Shown here in pieces: positions 31,901-37,873 of a stretch of 64,000 nucleotides of DNA. The stretch comes from Verrucomicrobiales bacterium (lineage in GTDB: Bacteria; Verrucomicrobiota; Verrucomicrobiia; Verrucomicrobiales; DEV007). Under the pieces are notes generated by a model. The model searched no databases, was not told where the DNA came from, and worked only from the letters and a program-made list of their open reading frames with translations. The DNA lies in the NCBI GenBank assembly GCA_029213005.1, contig JARGPI010000001.1, forward strand, positions 141,469 to 205,468, in the 5' to 3' direction. How positions within the stretch are numbered: the stretch's first letter is position 1; each line of letters starts with the position of its first letter. The translations under genes and the position numbers were made by a program.

Positions 31901-33459
31901 CTAACAACCGTCCGGTCGCCCTCGATAGTAGTGTAACAACTATCGAAGACAGCTCGGCCACCTTTTCGGTAGCAGACTTCAGCTTTACTGATACGGAAGG
32001 CGATTCAATGGTATCGATTACGGTCAGTAATTTGACCCTTAGTTCCGGTGACACTCTGACGGTGGATCAGGGAGCGGGTGCGATTGCGGTTACCAATGGT
32101 ATGACGATTACCGCAGCACAGATCTCATCTTTAATCTATACTCCGGCAGCGGATCAAAATGGAGCGGGGCGGTCCCGTTTTGACTTTACGGTCAATGACA
32201 ACGGCCTGGGCACGGTCGCCGCTACCATGTTATTGGATGTGACTCCGGTCAATGATGTGGCGGTTTTCGGGGGGGATCTTTCGGGCTCCGGCCTGGAAGA
32301 TGGCGTCCCAATTTCCGGGACCTTAACCGTCAGTGATCCGATTGATGGAATGGGAACACCTAATTACCTCGTTTCGGTGATGGCCGCAAACGGAAGTGCC
32401 ACGGTTGATTCTGTCACCGGGGTCTGGAGCTACAGTCCGGCTGCGAATTTTAACGGCGCTGATTCCTTTACGATTCAAGTAACCGATGATGATGGCCATG
32501 TCGAAACCCGCACTATCTCGGTGACGGTTGCTCAGACCGATGACTCGGCGACTTTCGGAGGTGATATTTCGCTGACAGGATCGGGAACCAATTTGATTAA
32601 CGGAACCCTGACCGCAACGGATGCGATCGATGGTATGTCAAATCCCGACTTCCAGATCACTACCGCTCCAAACCTGGGAACCGCATCAATTGATAGTATA
32701 ACGGGTGTTTGGTCATATACACCGGGCTCGGCTTTTGTTGGAACCGATACGTTTGAAGTCACGGTGACTGATGACGACGGAAATCTCGCCGTCCAGACAA
32801 TCACGATCACCTTGACCGATGGGTCAAGTCCTTCGCCCGTTGTTTCCGGGCCGACTTCGCCGGTGACTTCCGATACCTTTGCCGTGACCGTCAATTTCGG
32901 CGAACCTGTCACTGGATTTACCGCCGGTGATGTTATCGTAGGTAACGGTAGCGCTGTGAAAGTGGTGAATCTTGGTAACGGGTTGTATTCCGTGACGATT
33001 AAAGCAGCAGGCTCCGGCCTCGTGACTGTCGAAATTCGAGCCGGTAGCGTGACGGATTTGGCCGGTAATTTAAATCTGGCATCTGCCCGTTTCAGCACGA
33101 TCGCACAGGTCGGCCCCAATTTTGATGGGCTCGGCTCTATTTTTAACCAGCTGATTCAGGAGGGTCGCCTCTTTGGGATCAAAGGCTCACTGTTCCTTCA
33201 ACTCAGGGCTGACAACGGCGCTTTGATTGAACAATTCAATCTCTCGGGAGGTAACAATGATTTTGCGATGAGAATAGACCTGTCCGAGTCCCGGTTCGGT
33301 GAGGATGATGAGATGGTCAATGTCACTTACAGCTTTTCGGAAGAGGCCCATAATGACCTGCTTGAGAAAATGGCAGTTCGGATCAACCGGAGTGTTCTAA
33401 AGCAATACTTGAATTTGGTTTCGGATATACTTCGGTCTTTGATCCCTCCTGTGAGATAA
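13939..33459 (+). CDS. Giant LEPR-XLL-type repeat protein with metalloprotease signature, LamG-, Ig- and VCBS-like domains
   Basis: 6,506 aa. Residues about 26-42 (EREYIAEQLEARILYSA) match the LEPR-XLL type of N-terminal motif found on giant exported proteins of PVC bacteria; no classical signal peptide is seen. Residues 50-240 contain the zinc signature HEQGHVLGLDH (199-209) with a downstream Met (GSGFMYES), as in metzincins. Then follow Gly/Asn/Thr-rich beta-solenoid regions, a choice-of-anchor-like segment (about 1428-1528), and a ~2,000-aa unit present twice (1535-3532 and 3533-5533), each with two LamG-like domains and one SbsA-Ig-like domain, plus a collapsed third copy. Ig-like, cadherin-like and two VCBS-like domains occupy about 5780-6390. 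The C-terminus shows no sorting signal or autotransporter barrel. Cysteine is almost absent. Probably a cell-surface adhesin or matrix protein; whether it is proteolytic is untested. Confidence 0.93.
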   Translation: MQKLSVFRNLFPKSKTSRTQTPIEREYIAEQLEARILYSAVPADPGPDQAAQESVVSTPASDFEGVEDFVGFEDIAVSDAQFEVNDLVVLTSFENLTAEELATLAEVAIERWEASCLDDTQLEALRSIDYRIVDLDYGYLGQTEGYEILIDINASGEGWFVDLTPFEDEEFGYAQSQTILRATDGDAVYGMDLLSILMHEQGHVLGLDHIEETVGSGFMYESFSKGERRLPAVGEAEGAVPGSLSGAHQASILTLNASATDITTYAWADPTNWGSSTYPGELGNDDTANIAFSNANHVIDLGGGNYTISNFVLSEGAGNADGHIANGILNVSSISYLTGGRELFFDNNLSIVGPDGGDLRITNTPTSLRFLGEVSSGIGGSITVDGSRVVRFDPTKFAADVFNHSITNRDDGLTPGLTGIGSYVQFGFTDSGTSPAAIIGTYNVNSNGWLLLDRVVSGNQSLSVTNLSLNSDVLNYRSQDSTSTRIIADNLVLNHGGNAVRINIVDWGRVFVNQQISGDLNADLIFSGNGSIDIAAAVTTARSGNTIIEGGTVRVLGNLTSLGTGTIIVKAGATLDLGADQTSVYADLPTIIVEAGGAIVGDLRGYQISDFGEVGSGKLVQLSEGAIWNSRLGVDITAIGISGLERDLYRGTQGATEVIDLNAVGMELFKGVAFTGDSDNNFRGTITGQSGQDLEIEVLSHGSSSLTSVVRWDNTPGVITLNTGAGTDVNVTLRNSGIDVYTRGGEGLGSNGNWTVMNITGDTAESTQNNHVILRKAAPTDTGYHVGDGQILNISNARLNLASATGSGNAGDTIHPNGIVNIKSGGVLYLDDDFLTQGIFNIEAGGIVWINAATRLDAGTATFNFAEGATLMIDNDLDPTGKTNFLAALSAKGINIVFNDADADTLVGGIVLSDNATLTGRGSGSNDYGSDISFISDSVTDGQASVTFIAAEVTQADGDANVDLRLDLNGDVILPNVAVQIGQVGGAPVTVVDANGSMNQYQVVPGGIIDFQGTNVVLGDVTVESGRLHQGDGDGDTFTATSLTHHSGETSVFTRGTVSITNDVTVTAGIVDFDRADAPLGTNVVGGDVMIGGGSGTAEVQVGIGGTTDPLYSDKVLDGTFAGGSVVIGQGGQFQLEITTNTSGREGPFTVHETFVITGDNLSSDLNSQLEHDIQGTGVTRAVHYADIQLEEGAVLGINELDGVATMDLVLRGNATLSALGGADPVDIVDVSSNTPGSPRYLTIGEIGEAYDNSVTGTVDEDSSLVVQAGSTVNVSAATLNGGLLGAGSVIGPVVIGSTGYLAGGGVDQPGALIVVGNVSFDTGGRFLVQVDDSTDVATTVQVVGDVDFTGAVIDFLSGSVGDDDSYTILSATGSITGLVTGDVIGDYAVDVTDGVVKLVRNVAQISVSGNGIPIEQGDNTPTSEDKTNLGARLTVGPDIFQTFTITNNGTQDLTVSDINVGDATHFVISSFTAGVIGAGGSLTFDVVFLGDPVEGDYTTTVTIEHDDSFAADGGLGENPFIFDVSATQSIFASQPQTIVEVTGGKIVITDANGNGGKNDALTITQDGNDIIIRSTAGNQDIQALNGVTQNGGQEVRISNATETNGITFNLSGETFAGGDVITLGSNLTLGGDFIVNNGDIQLNSDVVLTATNVIFNGNVDSVPGENYALSFGPATGTVTLNGIVGSVNALASLDTSNASATVFGNNAAVTQFGLSLNYDAALDRGDGTYWDSTINATDLDSPTTLNVNSNRWDWTGVTTLAPTDVSATSNLAGITHAYSFTGGVTGANLTSFENEMSVVRNGNDSDWSNENFAIELVFRSPDLTGNHVLWESGTNTDGSIIQLNGDQVIFTVSDGGVLRTASLTLPADGLFHQITGFIDLGGSFVQLWLDGGTAAGGSQAISTETGGTFIDWTTANNSGLGRANDGVLVTGTSVFDGDIAVMRAYRLPGANYGDAEVQANWNALNTARVNAVAVTTTGAQIYSANTTLGASTTLSGSSVTFNGGVEDDGIGNTLSDLTVTATSGDVVFSGDVGGSAELTGLTTGASGTVHFNGGLSGDPLQVKTSGVQIHSGSVQTDGNTDFTGDDLIFQSSSTFGGDATFKADAISGIYYTSIPDFTGIISFGGAATFAGTASVTAESFSFADSLSLGAGDSRFLAINNGTFTGFVSGPDANLSVQVPNITDFASGLNVASITTYFGGYTRLGGNFTLNGSQNSAFNNQVLITGGNVVVDATPGTGGVTFGSTIDSAAGSNQSLMVNANGDIVFGGHIGDDSLASLSEDTGLGSLTTGGTGNVFLRNNGTGSNKLLDPIDVDGPNLFLNYVASLDPASIDLWEDLVGTQEDLEGSSTIDYLSSNNFGDLDLNTNGAPSAVTNSAHQGIHAAFTSAAIGRSLEDFFTVNNLNLSNVDISVEVWIRPSDFTGNHVIWETGQQASAGAGLILEGSTLHWMVRESATSGGFVSVDLADPLGLNLDVSDFIQIIGIYDRDATGATDAANDVIRLYVNGIEVGSFTGNIDDSSSGDDIGLGRENSSLGGFADNDGNPIAGFPYNADDYDNNFIGEIAIYRIWREALNTAQVQAAYDTVHNGITVTTTAGAFFGNNATAQGDIVIGSGSGLKFGINSSGAGGTLVGANQLILPQGTGLDLSNAGSLLFEPGFDFSTEPAIGQTYTLIDNQNLADGVTGSFSNALEDVTFQLAGFNWKVNYNAGDGNDVVLTFLGSNAVVDSEVLLDENGVLLIRDAADSGDTTNSLTISEVNEGGELYLVISDGIGSVGLGAGGVGNEQLASLSRPAPATVKVLKNLVTSIVIQTAFGGDETSDSSQDTVNINAELNLSGPITITADIINVNAALNSSLNTLAGAASVNFNSVTPAFGGDLIVTGGSISVNSALDAGGIVNFSAVNLVTIGGVMTTASTFMVESGGSVSFSSDVTAYGDVNITLASPDPAVGSINLGGANLISTTGNLTLTGTKVLTTNTTLTGVGVFLLDGDAGIYNPGVGQTQANGTYGVTQLNTFTLTISTSGLDAAGGNQTGRISGTGSIVKTGSGTWNLMPYHDIANLPDNNTAPNNNLRNDFATNTPVLVQQGTLLIAGGTGNQSRASVNSALITVSSGATLDLNRPNQLGDLSVVHLEAGATFLVRQGETIGAVTGTGSLILDNGSFQLRNEAIRSFSGELTGDSNLFLLGQVTAERPWILNETGIGSFTGIITIGNATGGSIGPNAQHGLYVNGITDANLIRVNSQRESNATMDVVVGTLGGSGTIQSNVISHILSNFRPGQDGLGTASVGTLTVEGSVTLGAASVDAAINSLVVGGVIIEDPALAGSPAGWIGSNATTRLEMRVDDANGISDKLVVTGDLDISNTDLKLFGLDGVTPLTTVDDAFYTLITYGGTLTGTAFASVFNLPAGYEINFDTAGEIRLTTIIPAVVSISPEDGSSGVQIDRDLIIEFNQPIVASTGNITISGGSSGPIVIPVNDPQITISGGTLTINPVDDLELSTAYSIQIESGALQDLDGNPFPGIDALDTDTWNFSTNDDLPPETLVTLEGGVLTIVDRRGDSEDNLTIQDNGLGQFVITDTKGLTVGVGVGLTDTDTAPNSVSIAKSGITSIVINTANASGDAQVDVVTISDAITVSGDITITAETIYLNAPVISTGGIVTYHGNVVMTSDLTLGGQKVIFNGRIDSDAGQNRALNFAVGTGTVTFNGIVGGTDALASLDTTNAATTLLGDNPMVTQANLTLNWDASLDRGDGIYWDSTLNATDINAGAPVSTDRSGNRWDWTGVTNQSATDVSSISNLAGITHAYEFGGAVTGAQMGSFESEVGLTLRNGNDLDWTNENLALELVFRPSATDLSGIHILWESGGSSVEDGTAIYLEDGVVKLISGDATVNRTVALTTQLTAGVFYQVVAFIDVLNNDVATLWLNGGAAAGGEEGTSLETDQTFADWSTNKNQGLGQLIDSGKVGVSGSRFDGQIAVMRAYRNVPATFGALEVQTNWNVLNTVRTTAVAVNTVGTQTYSASVTLGASTVLNASAVTFTGTVDDDGNGATLSDLTINTSGGDITFSNDVGGIVELTGITTGTGATVVFNGGSIGDSLQIKTSGIQSYGGNIVTALNGNADFVADHLYFLGSTNNFGGDATFRADAVSSSYSTATSGFTGRVSFSGATNFAGTATITAESFYFASTLDLGTGTSRFVAIGTGTFSGAITGSSADLNLKVATITEFASSIEVASMTTFFGGYTKLGGNVTLHGPASSSFNNQVLITGGNLIIDATAGTGGVTFGSTIDSATGGNQSLTVNANGDIVFAGDIGNDSLGSLSEDTGLGSLITGGSGNVFIRNYGTGYNRMLEPFDGEGGNLALNYVAALDPVIGANQLWEDLVGANEDLEGSSTASYLGSANFANLDFNTDGTPVAVTDSNHKGIHAAFTSPAIGRSLEDFFPINNVNMSNVDVTLEVWARLNPDYALDTTARVIWETGSSGASQPGMAVSVLGSVLTLAAQEDDDRLSGVGAGTRDAGGTFAVDLSTLGIDLNDFFQVVVSYDRDGGSGVGANNDIVRLYINGVLVGAIDNVDLDDISSGDDIGLGRQNAETGGYAIDGDRPTGSFNGEIAIYRVWREGLNTTQVQATYDAVHNGITITTTAGAFLANTTTTENGLILGTNSLLKFGLNSSGPGGALQGVNSLVIPEGASLNLGNIGDNLIFEVGFDFNTQPALNETFTLISNENVSGGIIGVFDNAQEDTVFVANGFEWKVNYGAGVGGNDVVLTYLGESLIVDSEVSLDANGVLTVRDAASSGDTVNSLTITEVEDGGIIYLVITDGIGSVGKAAAGSGNEQIASLQRPAPAIVRVEKSLVTSIVIQTAFNGDESTDLSEDTVNINVDLSLIGALTVTADTINVNATLSSSGTILAGTTAVNFNSVTPDVAGNLTVTGDSINVNSGLEVTGLIDFLANKSVNLGSPISSTSHVKIAVVSPDPLIGAINIGARVTATNGNIVLTGTKILSADVTLSAVSVVLDDGDPATGSTNSNPAFGVTELNGKTLTIDVSGSYVRDNATPANHRNLQTGRINGAGTLIKTGAGEWNLMAYADQFNGFGGNTADGLYNTFVTDAQILIQEGTLSVKDGEDNQSRAVRNRATIIISDGATLALNRSTALHDQTSIHIEAGGEFINNSGDLIGKITGSGTLNLQSGTLQSRNDPAEFGTYSTFNGEIIGSGGFSLRGQNNAEQPWILTETGTGSYTGTIVIGFYGGNTVGLNSQHALYVNGITDAALIQARSYQEDNGPDITVGSIGGIGTIQGNVSSQILTIFRPGQDGMGGLAMGTLTVVGNVTLGAASSDPTSITSGNTRLEMRIDDANGTSDKLVVNGNLDISNTALSFFGPDGVTAPGSVNIPTYTLISYTGTLTGTSFAAESNIPAGYEVVIDPVAKEIRLVTIAPAIVSLTPSDDSSGYQVDSNLVVEFNQDIQIGSGNITIFNHTNATSTVIPVGDAQVSISGRTLTINPTLNLELGSDYYIMIDSGAITDTDGSPNPFDGINDSTSWNFTTSVELPPETLVTVVNGVLTITDVKSDSADQIIVTDDGFGRFVISDTGGLLVGAGLGVVDLDSNPNTVTLAQSGISSLVINTVNADSDTQVDSVSIDSAISLTGLIEITAETINLNADLGSSGDAVTLNGDVVVGSDLTITGSVVTATGDLTIGSSQTNHLNIVGDAVLVGNLNFEYDGSAAGSADRLSVTGNLDLSGATLVLSSIGSAADDSVYELISYTGTLTGSLVSGAIGIPAGYRIDESTPNIIRLVESVAPTVNSFERSLPTAENTNVDSLVFRATFSEAVLNVDATDFMVSGTTASITNVNQIADGVYDITISGGDLATVNGVVGLDFAAGQNITDTVGNAFVTIEPAIDQTYTIDNAAPVPVIAAASNPSFVNPFTITVDFGEVVSGFDAGDITVGGGTVQGAVTDDGNGKFTVTVLAAADGNITIDIAAGAAQDLAGNDSGAATGLTVLVDTNNRPVALDSSVTTIEDSSATFSVADFSFTDTEGDSMVSITVSNLTLSSGDTLTVDQGAGAIAVTNGMTITAAQISSLIYTPAADQNGAGRSRFDFTVNDNGLGTVAATMLLDVTPVNDVAVFGGDLSGSGLEDGVPISGTLTVSDPIDGMGTPNYLVSVMAANGSATVDSVTGVWSYSPAANFNGADSFTIQVTDDDGHVETRTISVTVAQTDDSATFGGDISLTGSGTNLINGTLTATDAIDGMSNPDFQITTAPNLGTASIDSITGVWSYTPGSAFVGTDTFEVTVTDDDGNLAVQTITITLTDGSSPSPVVSGPTSPVTSDTFAVTVNFGEPVTGFTAGDVIVGNGSAVKVVNLGNGLYSVTIKAAGSGLVTVEIRAGSVTDLAGNLNLASARFSTIAQVGPNFDGLGSIFNQLIQEGRLFGIKGSLFLQLRADNGALIEQFNLSGGNNDFAMRIDLSESRFGEDDEMVNVTYSFSEEAHNDLLEKMAVRINRSVLKQYLNLVSDILRSLIPPVR
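18541..24534 (+). repeat. Giant gene: internal ~6.0-kb unit, copy 1
   Basis: Encodes residues 1535-3532. Order of parts: opening VxGGKIVITD module, NALASLD segment, LamG-like domain (about 19084-19850), solenoid with EDTGLGSLTTGG, second LamG-like domain (about 20890-21710), VDSEVLLDENGVL module, autotransporter-strand-like region (FRPGQDGLG...), and SbsA-Ig-like domain (SISPEDGSSGVQIDRDL). The same order recurs in copy 2. Confidence 0.85.
24535..30537 (+). repeat. Giant gene: internal ~6.0-kb unit, copy 2
   Basis: Encodes residues 3533-5533 with the same succession of modules as copy 1. Compare ALDRGDGTYWDST with SLDRGDGIYWDST, GIHAAFTS...IGRSLEDFF in both, QHGLYVNGITDANLI with QHALYVNGITDAALI, and FRPGQDGLG with FRPGQDGMG. 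The copies have diverged by many substitutions and small indels, so the duplication is old but was kept in frame. Confidence 0.85.
30538..31277 (+). repeat. Giant gene: collapsed third copy of the unit
   Basis: Begins like copy 2 (PPETLVTVVNGVLTITD against PPETLVTLEGGVLTIVD) but after about 140 codons jumps to sequence like the end of the unit (SADRLSVTGNLDLSGATL ... YELISYTGTLTG ... IPAGYRID). The whole LamG/solenoid middle is missing. It marks the end of the repeat block before the Ig/cadherin-like region. Confidence 0.75.
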
Positions 33460-33526
33460 GCGAGTTTTTGGCAGCCTCAGTAAACGCGTCCCTTCCCAAA
33501 AGGAGAAATTTCGGTTAAGCGAGGTT

Positions 33527-34945
33527 ATGTCGAACCGGTTCTTTCTTCTCTTCGCGATATTAATAGCTTCCACCTGTTTGGATTCGGCTGGAGCGGATCG
33601 CCCCCATATCGTTCTCGTAATGGCGGATGATATGGGGTATGGCGATGCCGGCTATACGGGGCATCCTTTCGTCAAAACCCCGCATCTGGATGCGATGGCG
33701 GAGGCGGGAGTGGTGTTTGACCGGTTCTATGCCGGTGCACCGGTTTGCTCTCCCACCCGGGCGAGCGTTATGACCGGGCGTCATCCCTTTCGGGGTAACG
33801 TGCCTAACCACGGGCACTATCTGCGGCCGGATGAAATTACGATTGCAGAGGCGCTGAAGGACAGTGGCTACGTGACGGGGCACTTCGGGAAATGGCATAT
33901 CGGATCAGTGCAGGCGGAAAGTCCCACTTCGCCCGGTGGGCAGGGATTTGATGAATGGCTTTCCGGGCTGAACTTCTTCGATAACAATCCCTACCTGAGT
34001 CGGAAAGGGCAGTTTGAACACATCAAGGGTCCGGGATCGGTGATCAGTATGGATGCGACTATCGATTTCCTGAAGAAGTGTAAAGATGGTGATAAACCGA
34101 TGTTCGCGGTTTGCTGGTTTCCGTCGCCCCATGACCCTCAGGCGGAGTTGCCTCAAAATATCCCCAATGCGGATTCTCTATATAGCAAAGATACAAAAAA
34201 GCCGGGGTATTTCCGGGAAATCACACTTCTGGACGAACAGATCGGGAAACTGAGGGAAGCGCTGAGAGAACTTGAGATCGAGTCGAACACGCTGTTTTGG
34301 TATACCAGCGACAACGGGGGATTGATGGCGGAGAGTTCCGGAGGCCGGGCGCGGAAAGGCAGTATCTATGAAGGAGGGCTCCGGGTGCCTTCGATTATTG
34401 AATGGCCGGCGAAATTTCAATCTCAGCGCGTTACAACGCCCGCTTACTCCTCGGATATTTATCCCACTATTTTGCCCATCGCCGGAGCTAAAGTGGCCCG
34501 GCAGCCGCGGCTCGACGGCATTGATCTTGCTGAAATTATCAGCGGCGCGAAAGACACCCGACCACCCATGGGCTTCTGGCACAATCACAGTTCGGGGCAA
34601 TCCACAAAGAGTGATCAAATTATCAAAGCTTTAATGGAGGCCCAGAAAGCCGGTGATCCCAATCCTCATCCGGAGCGGGTTCTGAAAAACGTCAGAGAGT
34701 TTCCGAAATTTACGGACAAAGATCTCAAAGGACATTCGGCCTGGAATGATTGGCCATGGAAGCTTCATCGGATCCAGAAGGATAAGAAAATCTCTTATGA
34801 GCTGTATCATCTCGTCGATGATCCGATGGAAACCACTGACCTCAGTGAAAAGGAAGCAGACCGTGTCACGGAAATGAAAGCCGCGCTCGAGACGTGGCAG
34901 TGTTCCGTCCTAAACAGCTGGTCTGGAGCTGATTACGCCAAGTAG
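33527..34945 (+). CDS. Secreted S1-family sulfatase
   Basis: 472 aa, signal peptide about 1-23. Type I sulfatase hydrolysing sulfate esters: metal-binding D34/D35 (VMADDMGYGD), C74 in CSPTR (the C-x-P-x-R motif in which Cys is matured to formylglycine), GKWHIG at 120-125 and DNGG near 264. It lies 67 bp after the giant gene with gcgagg before the ATG, and is followed by a GH63-type glycosidase, suggesting action on a sulfated polysaccharide or glycoprotein. Maturation needs an FGE or anSME; the SUMF1-like protein at 9008 is not an obvious candidate because one active-site Cys appears missing. The exact substrate cannot be deduced. Confidence 0.93.
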   Translation: MSNRFFLLFAILIASTCLDSAGADRPHIVLVMADDMGYGDAGYTGHPFVKTPHLDAMAEAGVVFDRFYAGAPVCSPTRASVMTGRHPFRGNVPNHGHYLRPDEITIAEALKDSGYVTGHFGKWHIGSVQAESPTSPGGQGFDEWLSGLNFFDNNPYLSRKGQFEHIKGPGSVISMDATIDFLKKCKDGDKPMFAVCWFPSPHDPQAELPQNIPNADSLYSKDTKKPGYFREITLLDEQIGKLREALRELEIESNTLFWYTSDNGGLMAESSGGRARKGSIYEGGLRVPSIIEWPAKFQSQRVTTPAYSSDIYPTILPIAGAKVARQPRLDGIDLAEIISGAKDTRPPMGFWHNHSSGQSTKSDQIIKALMEAQKAGDPNPHPERVLKNVREFPKFTDKDLKGHSAWNDWPWKLHRIQKDKKISYELYHLVDDPMETTDLSEKEADRVTEMKAALETWQCSVLNSWSGADYAK

Positions 34946-35025
34946 GGGGAGAGGGCGAAGTGGTTTCGTGAAGTTTTCGCAGCGGTTAGCAGGATTCTTG
35001 CTATAGGCTGAGGGGATACATTTTC

Positions 35026-37731
35026 ATGGAATCTGAGACCCCGGAAAGAATACGACTGTTGGAGGACCGTGTCCGAACGAAAAACTGGAAGCGTTGGGGA
35101 TCCTACCTTCCGGAACGCCAGTGGGGAACGGTGCGGGAAGATTACTCCGGCCATCAGGAGAGTTGGGAGTATTTCACACACGATCAGGCTCGGAGCCGGG
35201 CCTATCGCTGGGGAGAAGACGGGCTCATGGGCTGGACCGACCGGGAGTGCCGGGTGTGTTTTGCCCCGGCTCTCTGGAATGGCAAGGATTCCATCCTGAA
35301 AGAGCGCCTTTTCGGCTTAAGCGGCAAAGAGGGCAATCATGGTGAGGATGTGAAGGAATGTTATTATTACCTCGATGCCACTCCGACTCATTCCTACACC
35401 AAGGGACTTTATAAATATCCGCAGAAAAAATATCCCTACACCGAAATTATTCGGCAGAACCGGGGGCGGGACAAGAAGCTGGGCGAAATCGAACTCGCTG
35501 ACCTGGAACATTTTAAAAACAACAATTACTTCGATGTCCTTCAGGAAGTGGCGAAGCGTTCTCCGAACGATCTGATCTGGAAAATATCGATCACCAATCA
35601 CAGCAAAAAGGCGGCGCCAATTCATGTTCTTCCCACGATCTGGTTCCGCAATGTGTGGACCTGGGGCGCGCCGCATAAAGAGTATCAGGAGCGTCCGTCG
35701 ATGGAATTCGACAGTGAAATCGGTGCGGTCCGGCTTTTTCACGAAGAGCTGGGGGAAATGTTGTTCCACAGCGAAGCTGATCACTCGGTTTCAGGAGCTG
35801 ACTGGCTGTTTACGGAGAACGAAACCAATCTCGCCAAGGTGTTTGGATCTGAAAATAAAACGCCTTTTACGAAGGATGCGTTTCACCGCTATCTGGTTAA
35901 CAATGAGGAAACCGCGGTAAATCCCGATCAAGAGGGAACCAAAGCGGCGGCTTGCTGGGAGTTTAAAATTCCGGCGGGCGAAACCGTGGTTATTCGCTGT
36001 CGGCTTCATCCGCTCGATGAGGATAACGGGATAACCGGACTCGATGATTTTGAGGAAACGATGGGGGCGCGCATCGCGGAGAGTGATCAGTTCTACGAAA
36101 CGATTCTCCCGGCCCGCTGTGATGAGGAGGATGCCTTGATCTCCCGGCAGGGCTACGCGGGGCTGCTATGGACCAAGCAATTCTACGAATTTATCATCGA
36201 GGATTGGATTCATGGCGATTCCGATGAACCGGCGCCTCCGGAATCCCGGGAAACGGGGCGGAACCACGATTGGTCTCATTTTTTCGCCCGGGACATCCTT
36301 TCGATGCCGGACAAGTGGGAATACCCCTGGTTTGCTGCGTGGGACACCGCATTCCATATGGTTCCGTTTTCCAAAATCGATCCCGATTTTGCGAAGAGCC
36401 AGCTCTTACTGCTGTTGCGGGAGTGGTATATGCACCCCAACGGCCAGCTCCCGGCCTATGAGTGGAATTTTTCCGATGTGAACCCGCCCGTGCATGCCTG
36501 GGCGGTTTGGCGGGTCTATAAAATTGCCGATCTTAAAGGAAACCGTGATCTGGAGTTTCTGGAGCGGGCGTTCCAAAAGCTGCTCCTGAATTTTACCTGG
36601 TGGGTCAACCGGAAGGATGTCGAGGGCCGCCATGTGTTCGGCGGGGGATTCCTCGGGCTCGATAATATCGGGGTTTTTGACCGGTCCCGTCCGCTTCCGG
36701 GTGGCGGGCATTTGAATCAGGCCGACGGCACTGCCTGGATGGCATCCTACTGTCTGCTTATGTTGTCGATGTCGCTTGAGTTGGCGAAGCATCGGCCGGC
36801 TTACGAGGACATCGCATCAAAATTCTTCGAACATTTCGTTAATATTACCGACGCGATTAACGCTCTCGGAGGCGACGGCCTGTGGGATGATGAGGATGGG
36901 TTTTACTATGACCAGTTGATTATCGATCACAAAAATCCGATCCCGCTGAAAGTCCGGTCCCTGGTCGGTTTGCTGCCTTTGATCGCGGTGACAGTGCTTG
37001 ATCAGGAAACGATTGATTCCCTGCCTGGTTTCAAAAAGCGGATGGATTGGTTTCTAAAAAACCGCAAAGAGCTCGCGAAATATGTGAGTTACTGCGACAA
37101 GGGCGTCGATTCCGAGGGCGGTTCATCGCTGCGTTTGCTGGCGATCCCCTCGAAAAAACGACTGCGCCGCTGCCTCGAAAAGCTGGTTAACGAGGACGAG
37201 TTTCTCAGTCCTTTCGGGATCAGGTCCCTGAGTAAAATTCACCTCGAAAAGCCGTTTCTTTTCAAACATCAGAACGAGGAATATGGCGTCAGTTATGTGC
37301 CCGGGGAGAGTGATGACTGGATGTTTGGCGGAAATTCGAACTGGCGCGGACCGGTTTGGTTTCCGGTGAATTACCTGATTGTTGAGGCATTGGAGCGTTA
37401 TCATCACTTCTACGGTGATGATTTTAAAATCGAAGCGCCGGCCGGTTCCGGCAACGAACTGGCTCTCGATCAGGTTGCTGACTTGATCAGCGAGCGACTG
37501 ATTTCAATTTTCCAGAAGGATGAAGCAGGGTACCGGCCATGCTTTGGCGACGGAGTGGCGAAGCGCTACAGCGAGAATCCCACCTGGCAGAATTTGATGC
37601 TGTTTCATGAGTATTTTCACGCCGAAACCGGGGAAGGTCTCGGCGCGAGTCATCAAACCGGTTGGACCTCCCTCGTGGTTCGTTTGATCCGCGAAAGAGC
37701 GGAAAAACTGACCGATCACCATAATTTATAG
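35026..37731 (+). CDS. GH63 / MGH1-like glycoside hydrolase
   Basis: 901 aa, no signal peptide, so probably cytoplasmic. N-terminal beta-rich domain (about 1-330) followed by an (alpha/alpha)6-barrel (about 340-895) of the GH63 mannosyl-oligosaccharide-glucosidase-like family. FAAWDTAFHMVPFSKIDPDFAKSQL carries the likely general acid D440; further conserved stretches are PPVHAWAVWRVYK, RGPVWFPVNYLIVEAL and HQTGWTSLVVRLI near the C-terminus. The activity could be an alpha-glucosidase or mannosylglycerate/glucosylglycerate-type hydrolase; family members vary. The ATG has GAGGGG upstream. A perfect 16-bp hairpin begins at the last base of its stop codon. Confidence 0.88.
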   Translation: MESETPERIRLLEDRVRTKNWKRWGSYLPERQWGTVREDYSGHQESWEYFTHDQARSRAYRWGEDGLMGWTDRECRVCFAPALWNGKDSILKERLFGLSGKEGNHGEDVKECYYYLDATPTHSYTKGLYKYPQKKYPYTEIIRQNRGRDKKLGEIELADLEHFKNNNYFDVLQEVAKRSPNDLIWKISITNHSKKAAPIHVLPTIWFRNVWTWGAPHKEYQERPSMEFDSEIGAVRLFHEELGEMLFHSEADHSVSGADWLFTENETNLAKVFGSENKTPFTKDAFHRYLVNNEETAVNPDQEGTKAAACWEFKIPAGETVVIRCRLHPLDEDNGITGLDDFEETMGARIAESDQFYETILPARCDEEDALISRQGYAGLLWTKQFYEFIIEDWIHGDSDEPAPPESRETGRNHDWSHFFARDILSMPDKWEYPWFAAWDTAFHMVPFSKIDPDFAKSQLLLLLREWYMHPNGQLPAYEWNFSDVNPPVHAWAVWRVYKIADLKGNRDLEFLERAFQKLLLNFTWWVNRKDVEGRHVFGGGFLGLDNIGVFDRSRPLPGGGHLNQADGTAWMASYCLLMLSMSLELAKHRPAYEDIASKFFEHFVNITDAINALGGDGLWDDEDGFYYDQLIIDHKNPIPLKVRSLVGLLPLIAVTVLDQETIDSLPGFKKRMDWFLKNRKELAKYVSYCDKGVDSEGGSSLRLLAIPSKKRLRRCLEKLVNEDEFLSPFGIRSLSKIHLEKPFLFKHQNEEYGVSYVPGESDDWMFGGNSNWRGPVWFPVNYLIVEALERYHHFYGDDFKIEAPAGSGNELALDQVADLISERLISIFQKDEAGYRPCFGDGVAKRYSENPTWQNLMLFHEYFHAETGEGLGASHQTGWTSLVVRLIRERAEKLTDHHNL

Positions 37732-37771
37732 ACTGTACAGGGTACAGTTTGGGATTGTACCCTGTACAGTC
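37731..37771 (+). terminator. 16-bp perfect hairpin (copy A of a repeated element)
   Basis: gactgtacagggtaca (37731-37746) pairs with tgtaccctgtacagtc (37756-37771) across a 9-nt loop. It starts on the last base of the GH63 stop codon and is followed by cggggttttt, which makes it a plausible rho-independent terminator. Each arm plus flank also contains a 17-bp palindrome (ACTGTAC-N3-GTACAGT). A related hairpin occurs at 58287-58327. Confidence 0.75.
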
Positions 37772-37873
37772 CGGGGTTTTTGCGGCCTTTAGGCTACTTT
37801 GTCAGGCTCCTTGAAATTGTTCTCGAAGGGTGTTTGGTCAGGCTTCTTTGTCTACAGGGAAACACTCCGGTTT

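Noticed and set aside
13939..33459. Giant protein as substrate of the exosortase at 60390
   Set aside because: Its C-terminus (ending SLIPPVR) lacks a hydrophobic helix plus basic tail, so no sorting signal is visible.
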